From Nicotiana tabacum (lineage: Eukaryota > Streptophyta > Magnoliopsida > Solanales > Solanaceae): a stretch of DNA of 64,000 bases. Positions 34,831 to 45,108 of this stretch are shown here, piece by piece. Position 1 is the stretch's first letter; the number at the start of each line of letters is the position of its first letter. The stretch is from the NCBI RefSeq assembly GCF_000715075.1, contig NC_134093.1, positions 98,068,826 to 98,132,825 on the forward strand, read 5' to 3'. Below the pieces are notes generated by a model, which did no database searches, was not told where the DNA came from, and was given only the letters and a program-made list of their open reading frames with translations. Position numbers and translations under genes: made by a program.

Positions 34831-36240
34831 GTTTTTCATATTTGGCCTTTGTGAGAGATGTTGCGCAGATACTCCTATTATTGATTTAGTACCAGTCGTG
34901 CGAGACTTTCCAGATATATTTCCTGCAGACCTGCCGGGTATGCCACCCGACAGGGATATTGATTTCGGTATTGACTTGGTGCAGGGCACTCAGCCCATTT
35001 CTATTCCTCCGTATCGTATGGCACCAGCTGAGTTAAAAGAATTGAAAGAGAAACTTCAGGAACTCCTTGAAAAAGGGTTTATTAGGCCTAGTATGTCACC
35101 TTGGGGTGCACCGGTTCTGTTTGTGAAGAAGAAAGATGGTACTATACGGATGTGCATTGATTATAGGCAGTTGAACAAAGTTACAACCAAGAATAAATAT
35201 CCTTTGCCGCGTATTGATGACTTATTTGACTAGCTTCAGGGAGCGAGGGTGTTCTCCAAAATTAATTTGAGATTAGGGTATCACTAGTTGAAACGGGATT
35301 CGGATATTCTAAAGACGGCATTCAAAACTCGTTATGGCCACTCAGAATTTCTGGTGATGTCTTTTGGGCTAACCAATGCCCCAACAACATTTATGCATTT
35401 GATGAATAGTGTATTCCAGCCATATCTTAATTTATTTATCGTAATACTTATTGATGATATTCTGGTGTACTCACGTAGCCAGGAGGAGCATGCATAACAC
35501 TTGGGTATTGTATTACAAAGGCTGAGAGAGGAGAGACTTTATGCCAAATTCTCTAAGTGTGAGTTTTGGATAGTTCGGTGGCATTTTTGGGACATATAGT
35601 GTCCAGTGAAGGAATTAAGGTGGGTCCGAAGAAAATAGAGGCAGTTCAGAATTGGCCCAGGCCATCTTCAGTTACTGAGATTTGGAGTTTCCTCGGCTTG
35701 GCCAGTTATTATCGTCGCTTCGTGGAGGGTTTCTCGTCTATTGCATCACCTATGACTAAATTAACCCAGAAAGGTGCTTCATTCAGGTTGTCATATGAGT
35801 ATGAAGAGAGCTTTCAGAAGCTCAAAATAGCTTTGACTACAGCTCCAGTATTGGGGTTGCCTACAGGTTCAGAGTCTTATACTGTGTATTGTGATGCGTC
35901 GCGTATTGGTCTCGGCGTAGTGCTGATGCAAGACGGTAGGGTGATTGCCTATACGTTCACGCAGTTAAAGGTACATGAGAAGAATTATCCAGTCCACAAT
36001 CTTGAGTTAACAGCTATTGTTCATGCCTTGAAAATTTGGTGGCATTACTTGTACGGTGTCCAGTGTGAGGTATATACCGATCATTGGAGTCTACAACATC
36101 TGTTCAAACAGAAAGATATTAATTTGCGGTAGCAGAGGTGGTTAGAGTTGCTTAAGGATTATGACATTACTATTCTCTATCATCCCAGAAAGGCCAATAT
36201 AATGGCCGATGCCTTGAGTCTTAAGGCGAAGAGTTTGGAC
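34831..36240 (+). pseudogene. Element C reverse transcriptase and RNase H
   Basis: The frame from 34829 reads [20 protein letters not shown] and [20 protein letters not shown], typical of Tekay RT. Stops at TAG 35231, TAG 35285 and TAA 35495 interrupt it. The catalytic [10 protein letters not shown] is intact, the two aspartates at 35453-35458. A frameshift lies near 35560. RNase H begins with [20 protein letters not shown] at about 35878 and includes [23 protein letters not shown] 36130-36132 interrupts its end. [20 protein letters not shown] follows. Confidence 0.9.
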
Positions 36241-37851
36241 AGTTTAGCATACTTACCGGTAGCAGAGAGGCCTTTAGCATTGGATGTTCAGGCCTTGGCA
36301 ACCAGTTTGTTAGATTGGATATTTCCGAGCCGAATCGAGTTTTAGCTTGTGTGGTTTCTCGGTCTTCTTTATATGATCACATCAGAAAGGCCAATATGAT
36401 GATCCACATCTGCTTGTCCTTAAGGATATGGTTCAGCATGGTGATGCCAAGGAAGTCACTATTGGAGATGACGGTGTATTACGAATGCAGGGCAAGCTAT
36501 GTATTCCTAATGTAGATAGTTTGCGTGAGCTGATTCTCCAGGAATCTCACAGTTCGCGGTACTCTATTCATCCAGGCGCCGCGAAGATGTACCAAGATTT
36601 GAGGCAGCACTATTGGTGGAGGCGGATGAAGAAAGATATAGTCGGGTTTGTAGTTCGGTGTCTAAATTTTCAACAGGTAAAGCATGAACATCAGAGGTCG
36701 GGAGGATTGCTTCAGAGACTTGAAATTCTGGAGTAGAAATGGGAGCGTATTACCATGGATTTTGTACTTGGACTTCCCACAGACTTTGAGAAAGTTTGAT
36801 GTTGTTTGGGTGATTGTAGATCGGTTGACCAAATCTGCACATTTTATTCTAGTTGGTACTAATTATTCTTTGGAGCGGTTAGCTGGGATTTATATTCGCG
36901 AGATTGTTCTCTTACATGGTGTGCCGGTGTCCATCATTTCAGATCGGGGCACACAGTTTACATCACATTTTTGGAGAGCAGTGCAGCGAGAATTGGGCAC
37001 ACAGGTTCAGTTGAGTACAACATTTCACCCTCAGACGGACGGACAGTCCGAGCGCACTATTCATATATTGGAGGATATACTATGCGCTTGTGTCATGGAT
37101 TTTGGGGGTTCTTGGGATCAATTTCTGCCACTCACGGAGTTTGCTTACAATAATAGCTACCAGTCAAGCATTCAGATGGCTTCGTATGAAGCTTTATATA
37201 GGAGACGGTGTTGGTCTCCGGTGGGTTGGTTTGAGCCGGGTGAGGTTAGAATATTGGGTACTGACTTGGTTCAGGATGCTTTAGAGAGGGTCAAAGTGAT
37301 TCAGGAGCGGCTTCACACGGCACAGTCTAGACAAAAGAGTTATGCAGACAGGAAGGTCCGTGATGTTGCTTACATGGATGGGGAGAAGGTTCTGCTCAAG
37401 ATTTGACCAATGAATGGTGTCTTGAGGTTCGGGAAGAAGGGCAAGTTGAGCCCTCGGTATATTGGGCCTTTTGAGATACTTAAGAAAATTGGAGAGGTGG
37501 CTTATGAACTTGCTTTGCCACTTAGTCTATCAGGTGTTCATCCAGTGTTCCATGTATCCATGCTCCGAAAATATGTCGGAGATCCGTCTCATATTCTGGA
37601 TTTCAGTACAATACAACTGGACGGTAATTTGACTTATGATGTGGAGCCGGTGGCTACTCTAGATCGGCAAGTTCGAAAGCTGAGGTCAAAAAGCATAGCA
37701 TCAGTGAAGGTGCAGTGGAGAGGCCAGTCAGTCGGAGAAGCTACTTGGGAGATTAAGCAGGAGATGCGGAGCAAATATCCACACTTACTTGAGACTCCAT
37801 GTATTAATCTAAACCCGTTCGAGGACGAAACATTTGTTTAAGAGGGGGGCA
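36241..37851 (+). pseudogene. Element C integrase and chromodomain
   Basis: The H2C2 region (36500-36700) has H-S-S-R-Y-S-I-H-P-G and then R-C-L-N-F-Q, where the second cysteine is lost to phenylalanine. A TAG at 36734-36736 replaces a Trp codon. The catalytic triad is kept: Asp 36819-36821 (VDRLTK), Asp 36942-36944 (SDRGTQF) and Glu 37050-37052 (GQSERT), with 35 residues between the last two. After a stop near 37404 the C-terminal barrel (FGKKGKLSPRYIGPFEIL) and chromodomain (VKVQWRGQSVGEATWE, about 37709-37758) form one open frame to TAA at 37839-37841. The chromodomain is better preserved than that of element A. Confidence 0.92.
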
Positions 37852-37852
37852 A
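37841..37852 (+). other. Element C polypurine tract
   Basis: AGAGGGGGGCAA lies directly before the 3' LTR. Confidence 0.8.
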
Positions 37853-38559
37853 TGTAACGACCCAGACGATCGTTTGAGTGTTATAAACCCGTTCCCCCAT
37901 TTACTGCTCAATTTATTATTTATAGTTATTTTATGACTTACCAGGTTAGTTGGTTCGGGTCAGGAAGGAATTTAGAATGAAATGAGACACTTAGTCTCAT
38001 AATTGAAAATTTAAGTTAGAACAGTTGACCGGATATGGACCTATGTGTAAACAACTTCGGATTTGAATTTTGATGATTTCAATAGCTCTGTATGGTGATT
38101 TTGGACTTAGGAGTGTGTCCGAAAAATTATTTGGAGGTCCGAGGTGGAATTAGGCTTGAAATGCCGAAAGTTTAATTTTTGGGAAGTTTGACTGGGGGGT
38201 TGACTTTTTGATATCGGGGTCGAAATCTGATTCTGAAAATTTGAATACCTCTGTTATGTCATTTATGGCTTGTGTGCAAAATTTGAGGTCAATCGGACGT
38301 GATTTGATAGGTTCTAGAGTTATTTGTAGAAATTAAAAATTTCAAAGTTCATTAGGCTTGAATTGGGGTATGATTCGTGGTTTTAGCATTGTTTGAGGTG
38401 ATTTGAGGGTTCGACTAAGTTCGTATGATATTTTAGGACTTGATGGTATGTTTGGTTGAGGTCTCTGGGGGCTCGGGTGAGTTCCGGGGGGTTAACGGAT
38501 CATTTTTGGCCTTGGTGAGATTGATGATATCTGCTGCTGCATTTTTCTGATTTTCTCTT

Positions 38560-38905
38560 TCGTGTTCGCGAGTGAGCCCTCGCGTTCGCGAAGAGTGTTT
38601 TTTGAGTGTGAGATTTTATTCTTCGTGTTTGCGAAGGGGAGGACGCGAACGCGAAGGAATGGTATGTGTGGGCATCACGAACGCATGAGTGGTGTCGCAT
38701 TCGCGAAGAAGAGTGAGGCTATTGGGGACCCCAGGTCCTTGTTCTACGCGTTTGCAAGGTGGTGGTCGCGTTCGCGAAGGCCTGAGATGGTAAAGCGTCG
38801 TGTTCGTGAAGCCGTGGATGCGTTCGCGAAGGGTAAGATTTGTAAAGCGCAGTCGAGTTGTGCTTTGCGAACGCGAGGGACCTGTCGCGTTCGCGAAGAA
38901 GAGAG
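38560..38905. repeat. Array of CGCGTTCGCG-type modules in element C 3' LTR
   Basis: About twelve modules are present; some are intact TCGCGTTCGCGAA and others show CG to TG/CA changes. The hairpin AAAATGGGAC/TCCCATTTT follows at about 38930-38955. Confidence 0.8.
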
Positions 38906-39860
38906 GTTTGAACAAAAAGTTTAAGTTCAGAAAATGGGACTTCATCCCATTTTCTATTTTTAACTATTTGGAGCTCGGATTGAGGCAATTTTTGGGAGAT
39001 TTTCCTAGGAAACAACGGGGTAAGTGTTCTTAACTCAATATTGGTTAAATTACCCGAATCCATGGTTGTTTTTATCATTTAATTGGTGAATTAAGTTTGA
39101 AAACCCTCCTGGATAAATTTGAGGATTTGAGGGCCGAATTGTTATCGAAATTTAGTAATTTTGGTATGGTTAGACTCGTGGTGGAATAAGGGTTCATATT
39201 TTGTAACTTGTGTCGAGTTCCGAGACGTGGGCCCCACGGGCAATTTTTGGAGTTAAATTTCTGATTTTTATGGAAAATTTGTATTTTTTTATGGAATTAA
39301 TTCTAATAAATTTTATGGACTAAAAACAAATTATTTGTAACTAGATTCGAGGCATTCGGAGGCCGATTTGCGAGGCAAAGGCATAGCAGAGTAAAGAATT
39401 TCATGCTCTGAGATAAGTAACAGTTTTAAATCTGGTCATGAGGGTATGAAACCCCGGAATTTTGTGTCATGTGATTATTTTGGAGGTGACGGGCGTGTGG
39501 GCGTGCACCGAGGGGATTGTGACTTGGTCCGTCCCGTGGAAACGGTAAAGCTGAATAACTTGTTGATAGTATGTGCTCTTTATGTGTTGTGAAAACTTGA
39601 CTATAAGTCATGCTAGAAACCATGTTTAGGTTATATGTTGGTATTTTTGGGACCCACAGAGGTCGTGTACATGTGAATTTTCTGATTAAATTGTTATTTT
39701 GTACTCAGCCACAACTTACTTGATTATTTTATCTCAGTATCTATTGTTCATTATTGATGTATCATATCATTGTTGTTTGGGCTAATTTTATGATTGTGGA
39801 GAGCCCGGGAGACTGGAGAGCTTTATGACTGAGTGAGGCCGAAGGCCTGATTGTGAGTTA

Positions 39861-40078
39861 TTATACTATAGCACTTGAGTTGGCCGTACAACACGTGAGT
39901 TATCCGTGCGGATCCTTATATTATACTATAGCACGTGAGTTGGCCGTGCGGACCCTTATATTATACTATCGCACGTGAGTTGGCCATGCATCACGTGAGT
40001 TGGCTGTGCGGATCTAGATATTTATATTATGGCACGTGAGTTGTCCATGCAACACGTGAGTTGTCCGTGCAGATTATA
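39861..40078. repeat. Tandem hairpin array in element C 3' LTR
   Basis: Four units start near 39871, 39931, 39971 and 40032. The second is about 20 bases shorter because one hairpin is missing, leaving seven. Confidence 0.88.
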
Positions 40079-40848
40079 GCGCTTGGACTGTAGAAGCCCC
40101 TCCGGAGTCTGTACATCCCCAGTGAGCTCGGGTACCCATTGAGTGTGAGTGCTGAGGGCTGAGAACCGAGTGGTTGAGTTGTTGTGACGAGTAGAGTGAC
40201 TGTTTCCCTGAGAGGTTGTACTTGCTTTTCATTTGTTGTTGCATTTAGTTGCTATCTGTCATTGTTGTGAAATTTTCTGAAATATTCTATATCCGGATTA
40301 CATGAACATGGACTGTATAAAAGTGATTTGACTTAAACTGCTGGATTTGAAAGCATGTTTATTCTTTGCTGGAATTGCTAAAACTGAACTATAACTGTAT
40401 AGCTCGTCATTATCTTCAGTTCCTTATTTATTATTGCTACTTGCTGAGTTGGTTGTACTCATACTACACCCTGCATTTCGTGTGCAGATCCAAGTGTTTC
40501 TGGACATAGCGAGTGTTGATTCGCTCGTACAGCTAATCTTCCAGAGATTCAGAGGTAGTTGCCGTATTTCGCAAACCTTGTCTCTCTTTCCCTATCTCTT
40601 TGTTTACCATATTTTGGTCTTAGACTATTATAGACCGTATTTTTCTAGACTTGTATTCACATTAGATGCTCGTGTACTCAGTGCCAGCAGGTTTTGGGGA
40701 GTATTCGTATCAGTATTTGTGGGATTTTTTATTGTATTTAAATAGTATATTTTCAAACTTGAAAGAAATTATGGATTATTGATATTATCGGCATGCCTAG
40801 TATCGAGATAGACTCCATCACGACAGGTTGGGATTTTGGGTCGTGACA

Positions 40849-40853
40849 GAAAT
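40849..40853. repeat. Target site duplication GAAAT, right copy (element C)
   Basis: This pairs with GAAAG at 29709-29713; one base has changed. Confidence 0.85.
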
Positions 40854-41587
40854 TCAGGGAGAAAGAAGTTATTGATTTTATTTGGGACCACATAATATAC
40901 CGGTTTGGAATGCCGGCCGAGATCGTTTGCGACAACGGGAAGCAGTTCATCGGCAGTAAGGTGAGCAAATTTTTTGAGGATCATAAGTTCAAAAAGATCC
41001 TATCAACACCCTACCACCCTAGTGGGAACGGGTAGGCAGAGTCTATGAACAAGACCATACTCCAAAACCTTAAGAAAAGATTGACTGATGCCAAAGAAAA
41101 ATGGAAGGAAATTTTGCGTGAAGTCCTGTGGGCATATCGTACGACCTCAAAATCTAGTATCGGGGCTACCCCATTCTCGTTGTTCTACAGTGTCGAAGCG
41201 CTAATATCGGTCAAAGTAGGAGAACCGAGTTCCAGGTTCCTATATGTGACCGAAGAGTCAAACGATAAGGCCATGAGCACGAGCCTGGAACTATTGGACG
41301 AGAGGCACGAGGCCGCCCTCGTCCGGTTGGCCGCCAAAAAATAACGGATCAAAAGGTATTATAACTGGAGAGCCAACCTCTGACACTTCAATATCGGGGA
41401 CTTGGTGTTAAGAAAGGTGACACTAAACACCCGGAACCCGAACGAAGGGAAGCTGGGACCGAATTGGGAAGGCCCATATCGAATTATAGAGATTACCGGC
41501 AAAGGATCATACAAACACGAAGCAGGGAACGGTGAGCGACTACCGAACAACTGGAATGTAACCCACTTAAAACGATACTACTGCTAA
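40854..41587 (+). pseudogene. Element D integrase, C-terminal part after the insertion of element C
   Basis: It resumes within the catalytic core: KEVIDFIWDHI, then IVCDNGKQFIGSK with the second aspartate. The catalytic Glu region has a TAG (near 41033) before E-S-M-N-K-T. The frame 41045-41344 includes WAYRTTSKSSIGATPFSLFY, and 41402-41587 includes NEGKLGPNWEGPYRIIEITG and ends NVTHLKRYYC with a natural stop. Stops at 41342 and 41382-41384 break the link between them. Confidence 0.87.
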
Positions 41588-42709
41588 GGTACGACCCCAT
41601 CCATTCTTTTCTTTACATATATTACGAATTGGACTAACACTTACAAGCAACGGCCAAAGAATGATGCAGATATTAGGCCTGAAAGAACGCGTTGCACTCT
41701 TTTTTTCTTGAACCGATTTTGTCTCAAATGGGTTTTCTGGTAAGGCAAGAGTAGATCGTGCTAACTTAGAATTGAAGACCGGTTATGAACCGGAGTCCAG
41801 GGTCGCATCAACAGTATCTGAGCCCTCTCAACGAGCGACCTCGAATACTAGGGGCCACCACCCTCGGATAATGATTCTAGCAAGGAAGGAAACTTTGTCC
41901 TTGAACAGTTTGGGCTCGGTGGATAGGATTTATTGTAAGGGCCAAATGATCAAATGAACCGTGCCCACATAGACGACTTAAGCCATAACACGAAGCTTGT
42001 ACACATTTGCAATCTTGTATGTTGCACACAGAAATAAAAGAAAGTTTCCACCTTGCAGATATATATTTTGTCCCTTAAGACTATTACATTTTGTTCCTTA
42101 AGAATAGATATTGAGCCCAAGGGCTGCCTCTATCCGGATCCAAGAGATCACCCCCATTTGGGGATTGTCGTCCAAGGCAAACTCGAATGGCTCAGGCTAT
42201 CAAAGCCCGGGGGTACAGAGCCTATTAGGTAATACCCGAACTTAAAAGGCTACGCCCAACCTAGAAATGGTTCGGAGACATCCGAAGCCCGTAATCAAAA
42301 CATAAGGCCTTCAAAAATTCCAAACCAGTTCAAAAGCTACTCTCGGCAAAACTATAATCTAAAAATATTTAAGTAAGCACTTTGGGGAAAGCTTCCAGTC
42401 ATACCAAACCCCCACGAGTTTCAAATAAAATTAAATCGAGAACGAGCCTTGTTCGAACCTCCGAACAAGACCCTATTATTACGTTTTATTTCATGCTAAG
42501 GCATTTGAAATCTTTGCAATCATAAAGAAGAAACCAAAAGTAACAAACTCGAAAATTGCCTTTGCAATCATAAAGAAGAAATCAAAAGAAACAAACTCGA
42601 AAATTGCCAAGGGAAAAAAAGAAGCCTTATATATATATCTTTACAAAGGCCAAACAGCCTCAACAAAATGAATAAAAATACAAAATAAAATAATAAATCT
42701 CTAAGGAAC
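41588..42709 (+). other. Element D post-integrase spacer
   Basis: No coding sequence is seen. It holds one copy of the 109 bp unit found twice in element B (near 42150-42260) and a perfect-length 48 bp tandem duplication (listed separately). Confidence 0.65.
42513..42608. repeat. 48 bp tandem duplication in element D
   Basis: Two units, 42513-42560 and 42561-42608, both start TTTGCAATCATAAAGAAGAA and end GAAAATTGCC, with two differences. Element B has a single unit near 14620-14670. Confidence 0.9.
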
Positions 42710-43185
42710 CTAAGCATGATCTCCACCGGAGCCAGCCTCGTCACCGGGGCCATCCTCGGGTTCGCCGGAGCCCTCAGAGCCTTCTTCGTCCTCGTGGTCA
42801 GCCAGCTTCTTGGCCATGGCCTCGAGCCTTTTAGCATCTTCGATCTCGGCCGACAGGTTGAAACCCCGGGCATGGACCTCCTCGAGAGCCTCTCTTCGGG
42901 ACTGCCGCTTCACGTACTCAACAGTGACTTTCAGGCGGTCCCGGGCCACCTCAGCATCAGCTCTGTACTGAGCCACCATCTCTCCAGCATCGGCCCTGGT
43001 TATTTTCGTCACTGACTTGGCTATTTTAAGCTCCTCGCCAAGGGCATCCCGTTCAGCGATGGTCGAGCCCAATTGAGACTGGAGGTCTTTGATTTTTTAG
43101 GCCCGGGCCTCGGCTTTCTCCCTCGCCACTCGAAATTGGACCTCCACCGAGGGCAGTTGTTCCCGGGCAGTCTCCTTCTCCGAAG
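42710..43185 (-). pseudogene. Element D antisense gene, 3' remnant
   Basis: The minus-strand frame 43072-42710 reads GSTIAERDALGEELKIAKSV, SRREALEEVHARGFNLSAEI and an acidic tail ending EAGSGGDHA. This matches the coiled-coil and tail part of the antisense gene of element B, which ends EAGSGEDQA. The remaining 2.5 kb, including the transposon-type domain and the TATA-like box, is deleted at about 43185. That both copies keep the acidic tail in frame suggests the protein was once maintained. Confidence 0.75.
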
Positions 43186-43315
43186 TTCCTCGACTGACGT
43201 GACGTTTCAGTTTCTTTATCATTTTTGTCCCGACGTGTTGAAGAAGGAATCGAAGAGCTCATGTCGTTCCTCGTCGTTTATGTAAACTTACTCTCCAAGA
43301 AACTAAGGGACTATC

Positions 43316-43983
43316 TGTATACGGGTAAAACCGGACCCATGGGACACCCCGGTTTTCAATAAGGTAAATCGAGCAAGAGACGTGATGATAAAAAATCGGA
43401 ATCGAGGCGAGGGTCTCAGCGAGCCAGGGTCCGGGGGCACAATGCCCACCCTAGGGAATATCGGGGCCATGACCCCGGGATCGGTCTAAATTCCAAAAGA
43501 TTTCAGAGAACATTGTCAGGCAATCGAGCATGATTAACAGAAGGACGTGATATCCGTGACCAGCCGGGTATCACGACGTGGATCTCGGCACGTACCGGCG
43601 AAAATTCGGTGATTAGTTAAGCGGAAGATTTTTACCTTTTATAGAATTGTACCTAGGGTATGACTTCCCTACTATATAAAAGGGGTCTGATTATTCATTA
43701 GACATTGTAACACGCATATCAAGGCAATATACTATCATTTTCTCTGTTATTAAAAGTTCTTATTCTTGTTCATCAGTGCTTGGTCATTGTGAGTCCGGGA
43801 TCGTGGACTGATATTTCATTAAGGCTGTTGTTAAGTTCGGAATCACCCTCCTCAAGTGGTTTGATAATTTATTACCTCCTTTATCCATTTAATCTAACGC
43901 AATTTATCGTTTGTGTCGAATTAATCCACGTATCCTTAAAATCACAAATAAATTTAATTGTTATCCGTTTTTTAGGGTAAACA
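43316..43983 (+). mobile_element. Element D 3' LTR
   Basis: It starts TGTATACGGG and ends AGGGTAAACA. The TATA box is at 43673-43680. A purine-rich tract precedes it (AAGAAACTAAGGGACTATC). ATAAT follows at 43984-43988. Confidence 0.9.
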
Positions 43984-43988
43984 ATAAT
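43984..43988. repeat. Target site duplication ATAAT, right copy (element D)
   Basis: This is identical to 24028-24032. Confidence 0.9.
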
Positions 43989-44324
43989 ATTAATAACATT
44001 TTTTTGATCGATAATTTGAAAGAAAATATATTTTAAGATAGAATTTTGAATTTTAAAAATTATATAAAAATATAATATAATTATTCTTCTCATATTAATA
44101 TAATAAAAATAAAAAATGACACATGATTTCTAGTACTCTTGAGTATGTAGTTATACAAATCTCCATTACAATTCTTGTACTCTGGAGTCTTGTCGTACTC
44201 GGTGCTAAGGTAATCTACTTTTTAGAATCATTTCAGTAGGTAAAGTAGGACACATAAAAGCTGGAGCCAAGTTAGTGGTTCCTATATCTAATTTTAGCTC
44301 ACTTTGCTAATTGCTTCCAAGTGA
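43989..44324. other. AT-rich spacer; no gene seen
   Basis: No coding or RNA feature can be supported. Confidence 0.55.
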
Positions 44325-44642
44325 ATAAGCAGACGTTTGGACATATAAATTGTAATTTTTGAAAAAAAAAGAAAGTAATATTTAGAGTTAACTTGAAAAA
44401 TGATGGAGTATTTGAAATTTGAAGTTATGTTTGGACATGCATTTCACATAAAAAATACTGTAGTTTTGTGAGTGAGGAAAAAAAAAATCTAAAAATTTTG
44501 AAAAAGTGCCCAAAATCACTTTTTAGTTTTTGGAAAAACTCATTTATGAAATCTTTTCAAAAACTTACAAAATTTCATAGACAAACATATTTTTTTTAAA
44601 ATATTCGAAAAAAAAATAATTTATTTTATGAACAAACAGATC
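44325..44642. mobile_element. hAT-type MITE, copy 1 (about 318 bp)
   Basis: The left end has ACGTTTGGACATATAAATT and the right end, inverted, has GATCTGTTTGTTCATAAAAT. It matches in inverted orientation the halves of the MITE at 45109-45644. The target duplication is not clear for this copy. The flanks belong to a 97 bp tandem duplication (44661-44850). Confidence 0.65.
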
Positions 44643-44660
44643 CTAAGTGTTCGTATCGAA

Positions 44661-44850
44661 TGTTTATGTCTAATTAAAATAAATATATTAAAAAAAATCA
44701 TCAAATCAAAGTAAAAAATTTGTATCATTTGATCATAATTGCTTCCAAGTGATCGGGTGTTTATGTCCAATTAAAAAAATTAACTTATAATATCATCAAA
44801 TCAAAGTAAAAAAGTATATATATATATATATATATTGATTTTCCGTACTT
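44661..44850. repeat. 97 bp tandem duplication ending in a TA run
   Basis: TGTTTATGTCTAATTAAAA at 44661 recurs as TGTTTATGTCCAATTAAAA at 44758, and both are followed by ATCATCAAATCAAAGTAAAAA. The second unit ends in a short (TA)n run at about 44815-44836. The upstream flank GCTTCCAAGTG is also duplicated (44313 and 44741), but MITE copy 1 now separates the first from its unit. Confidence 0.7.
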
Positions 44851-45108
44851 CTCTATTTATTTACTTTTTTATATTATAACATATTTAATTAAAATCATGT
44901 TCCGCCACTTGACACATATCTTATTTTTTTTTCACTTGGTACAAACACTCAATGCAAGTAAAGTTTTACCCCACACACTATCTTGAATTCCTATTTTCAA
45001 TTTACAGGAAGTTTGGATTACCATTTAATTCCCCAACCATTAATAACGTCAGCAGTAATTAAGTAGCGCAGCATTGATATTTTGGTTCTTGGTCTTGATG
45101 CTTCTTAA

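Larger units (their letters stand above)
29714..40848 (+). mobile_element. Element C: complete Tekay-like Ty3/gypsy chromovirus, nested in element D
   Basis: It has LTRs of 2979 bp (29714-32692) and 2996 bp (37853-40848), a primer-binding site, a gag-pol region of about 5 kb, a polypurine tract and a 5 bp target duplication with one change. Domain order: Gag, zinc knuckle, protease, RT, RNase H, integrase, chromodomain. By eye the LTRs are roughly 90% identical. At least eleven in-frame stops break the coding region. It must be younger than element D, which it interrupts. Confidence 0.93.
37853..40848 (+). mobile_element. Element C 3' LTR
   Basis: It has the same ends as the 5' LTR. Differences include a 16-base loss between short GGTGACG repeats (near 39484), a lost hairpin in the tandem array and two extra near-palindrome modules. 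Confidence 0.92.
24033..43983 (+). mobile_element. Element D: Ty3/gypsy Tat-lineage retrotransposon split by element C
   Basis: LTRs at 24033-24661 and 43316-43983 and a perfect 5 bp duplication (ATAAT) define it. Removing element C (29714-40848) and one target copy leaves about 8.8 kb. It has the same gene order as element B, but most of the antisense gene is lost: sequence matching B near 15275 is joined at about 43185 to sequence matching B near 17780. The 5' LTR lacks about 30 bases present in the 3' LTR near 43430-43460. All domains are broken. Confidence 0.92.

Noticed and set aside
2486..40078. Regular repeats with palindromic stems that could look like CRISPR arrays
   Set aside because: The units are contiguous tandem repeats in LTRs with no unique spacers, in a plant genome.
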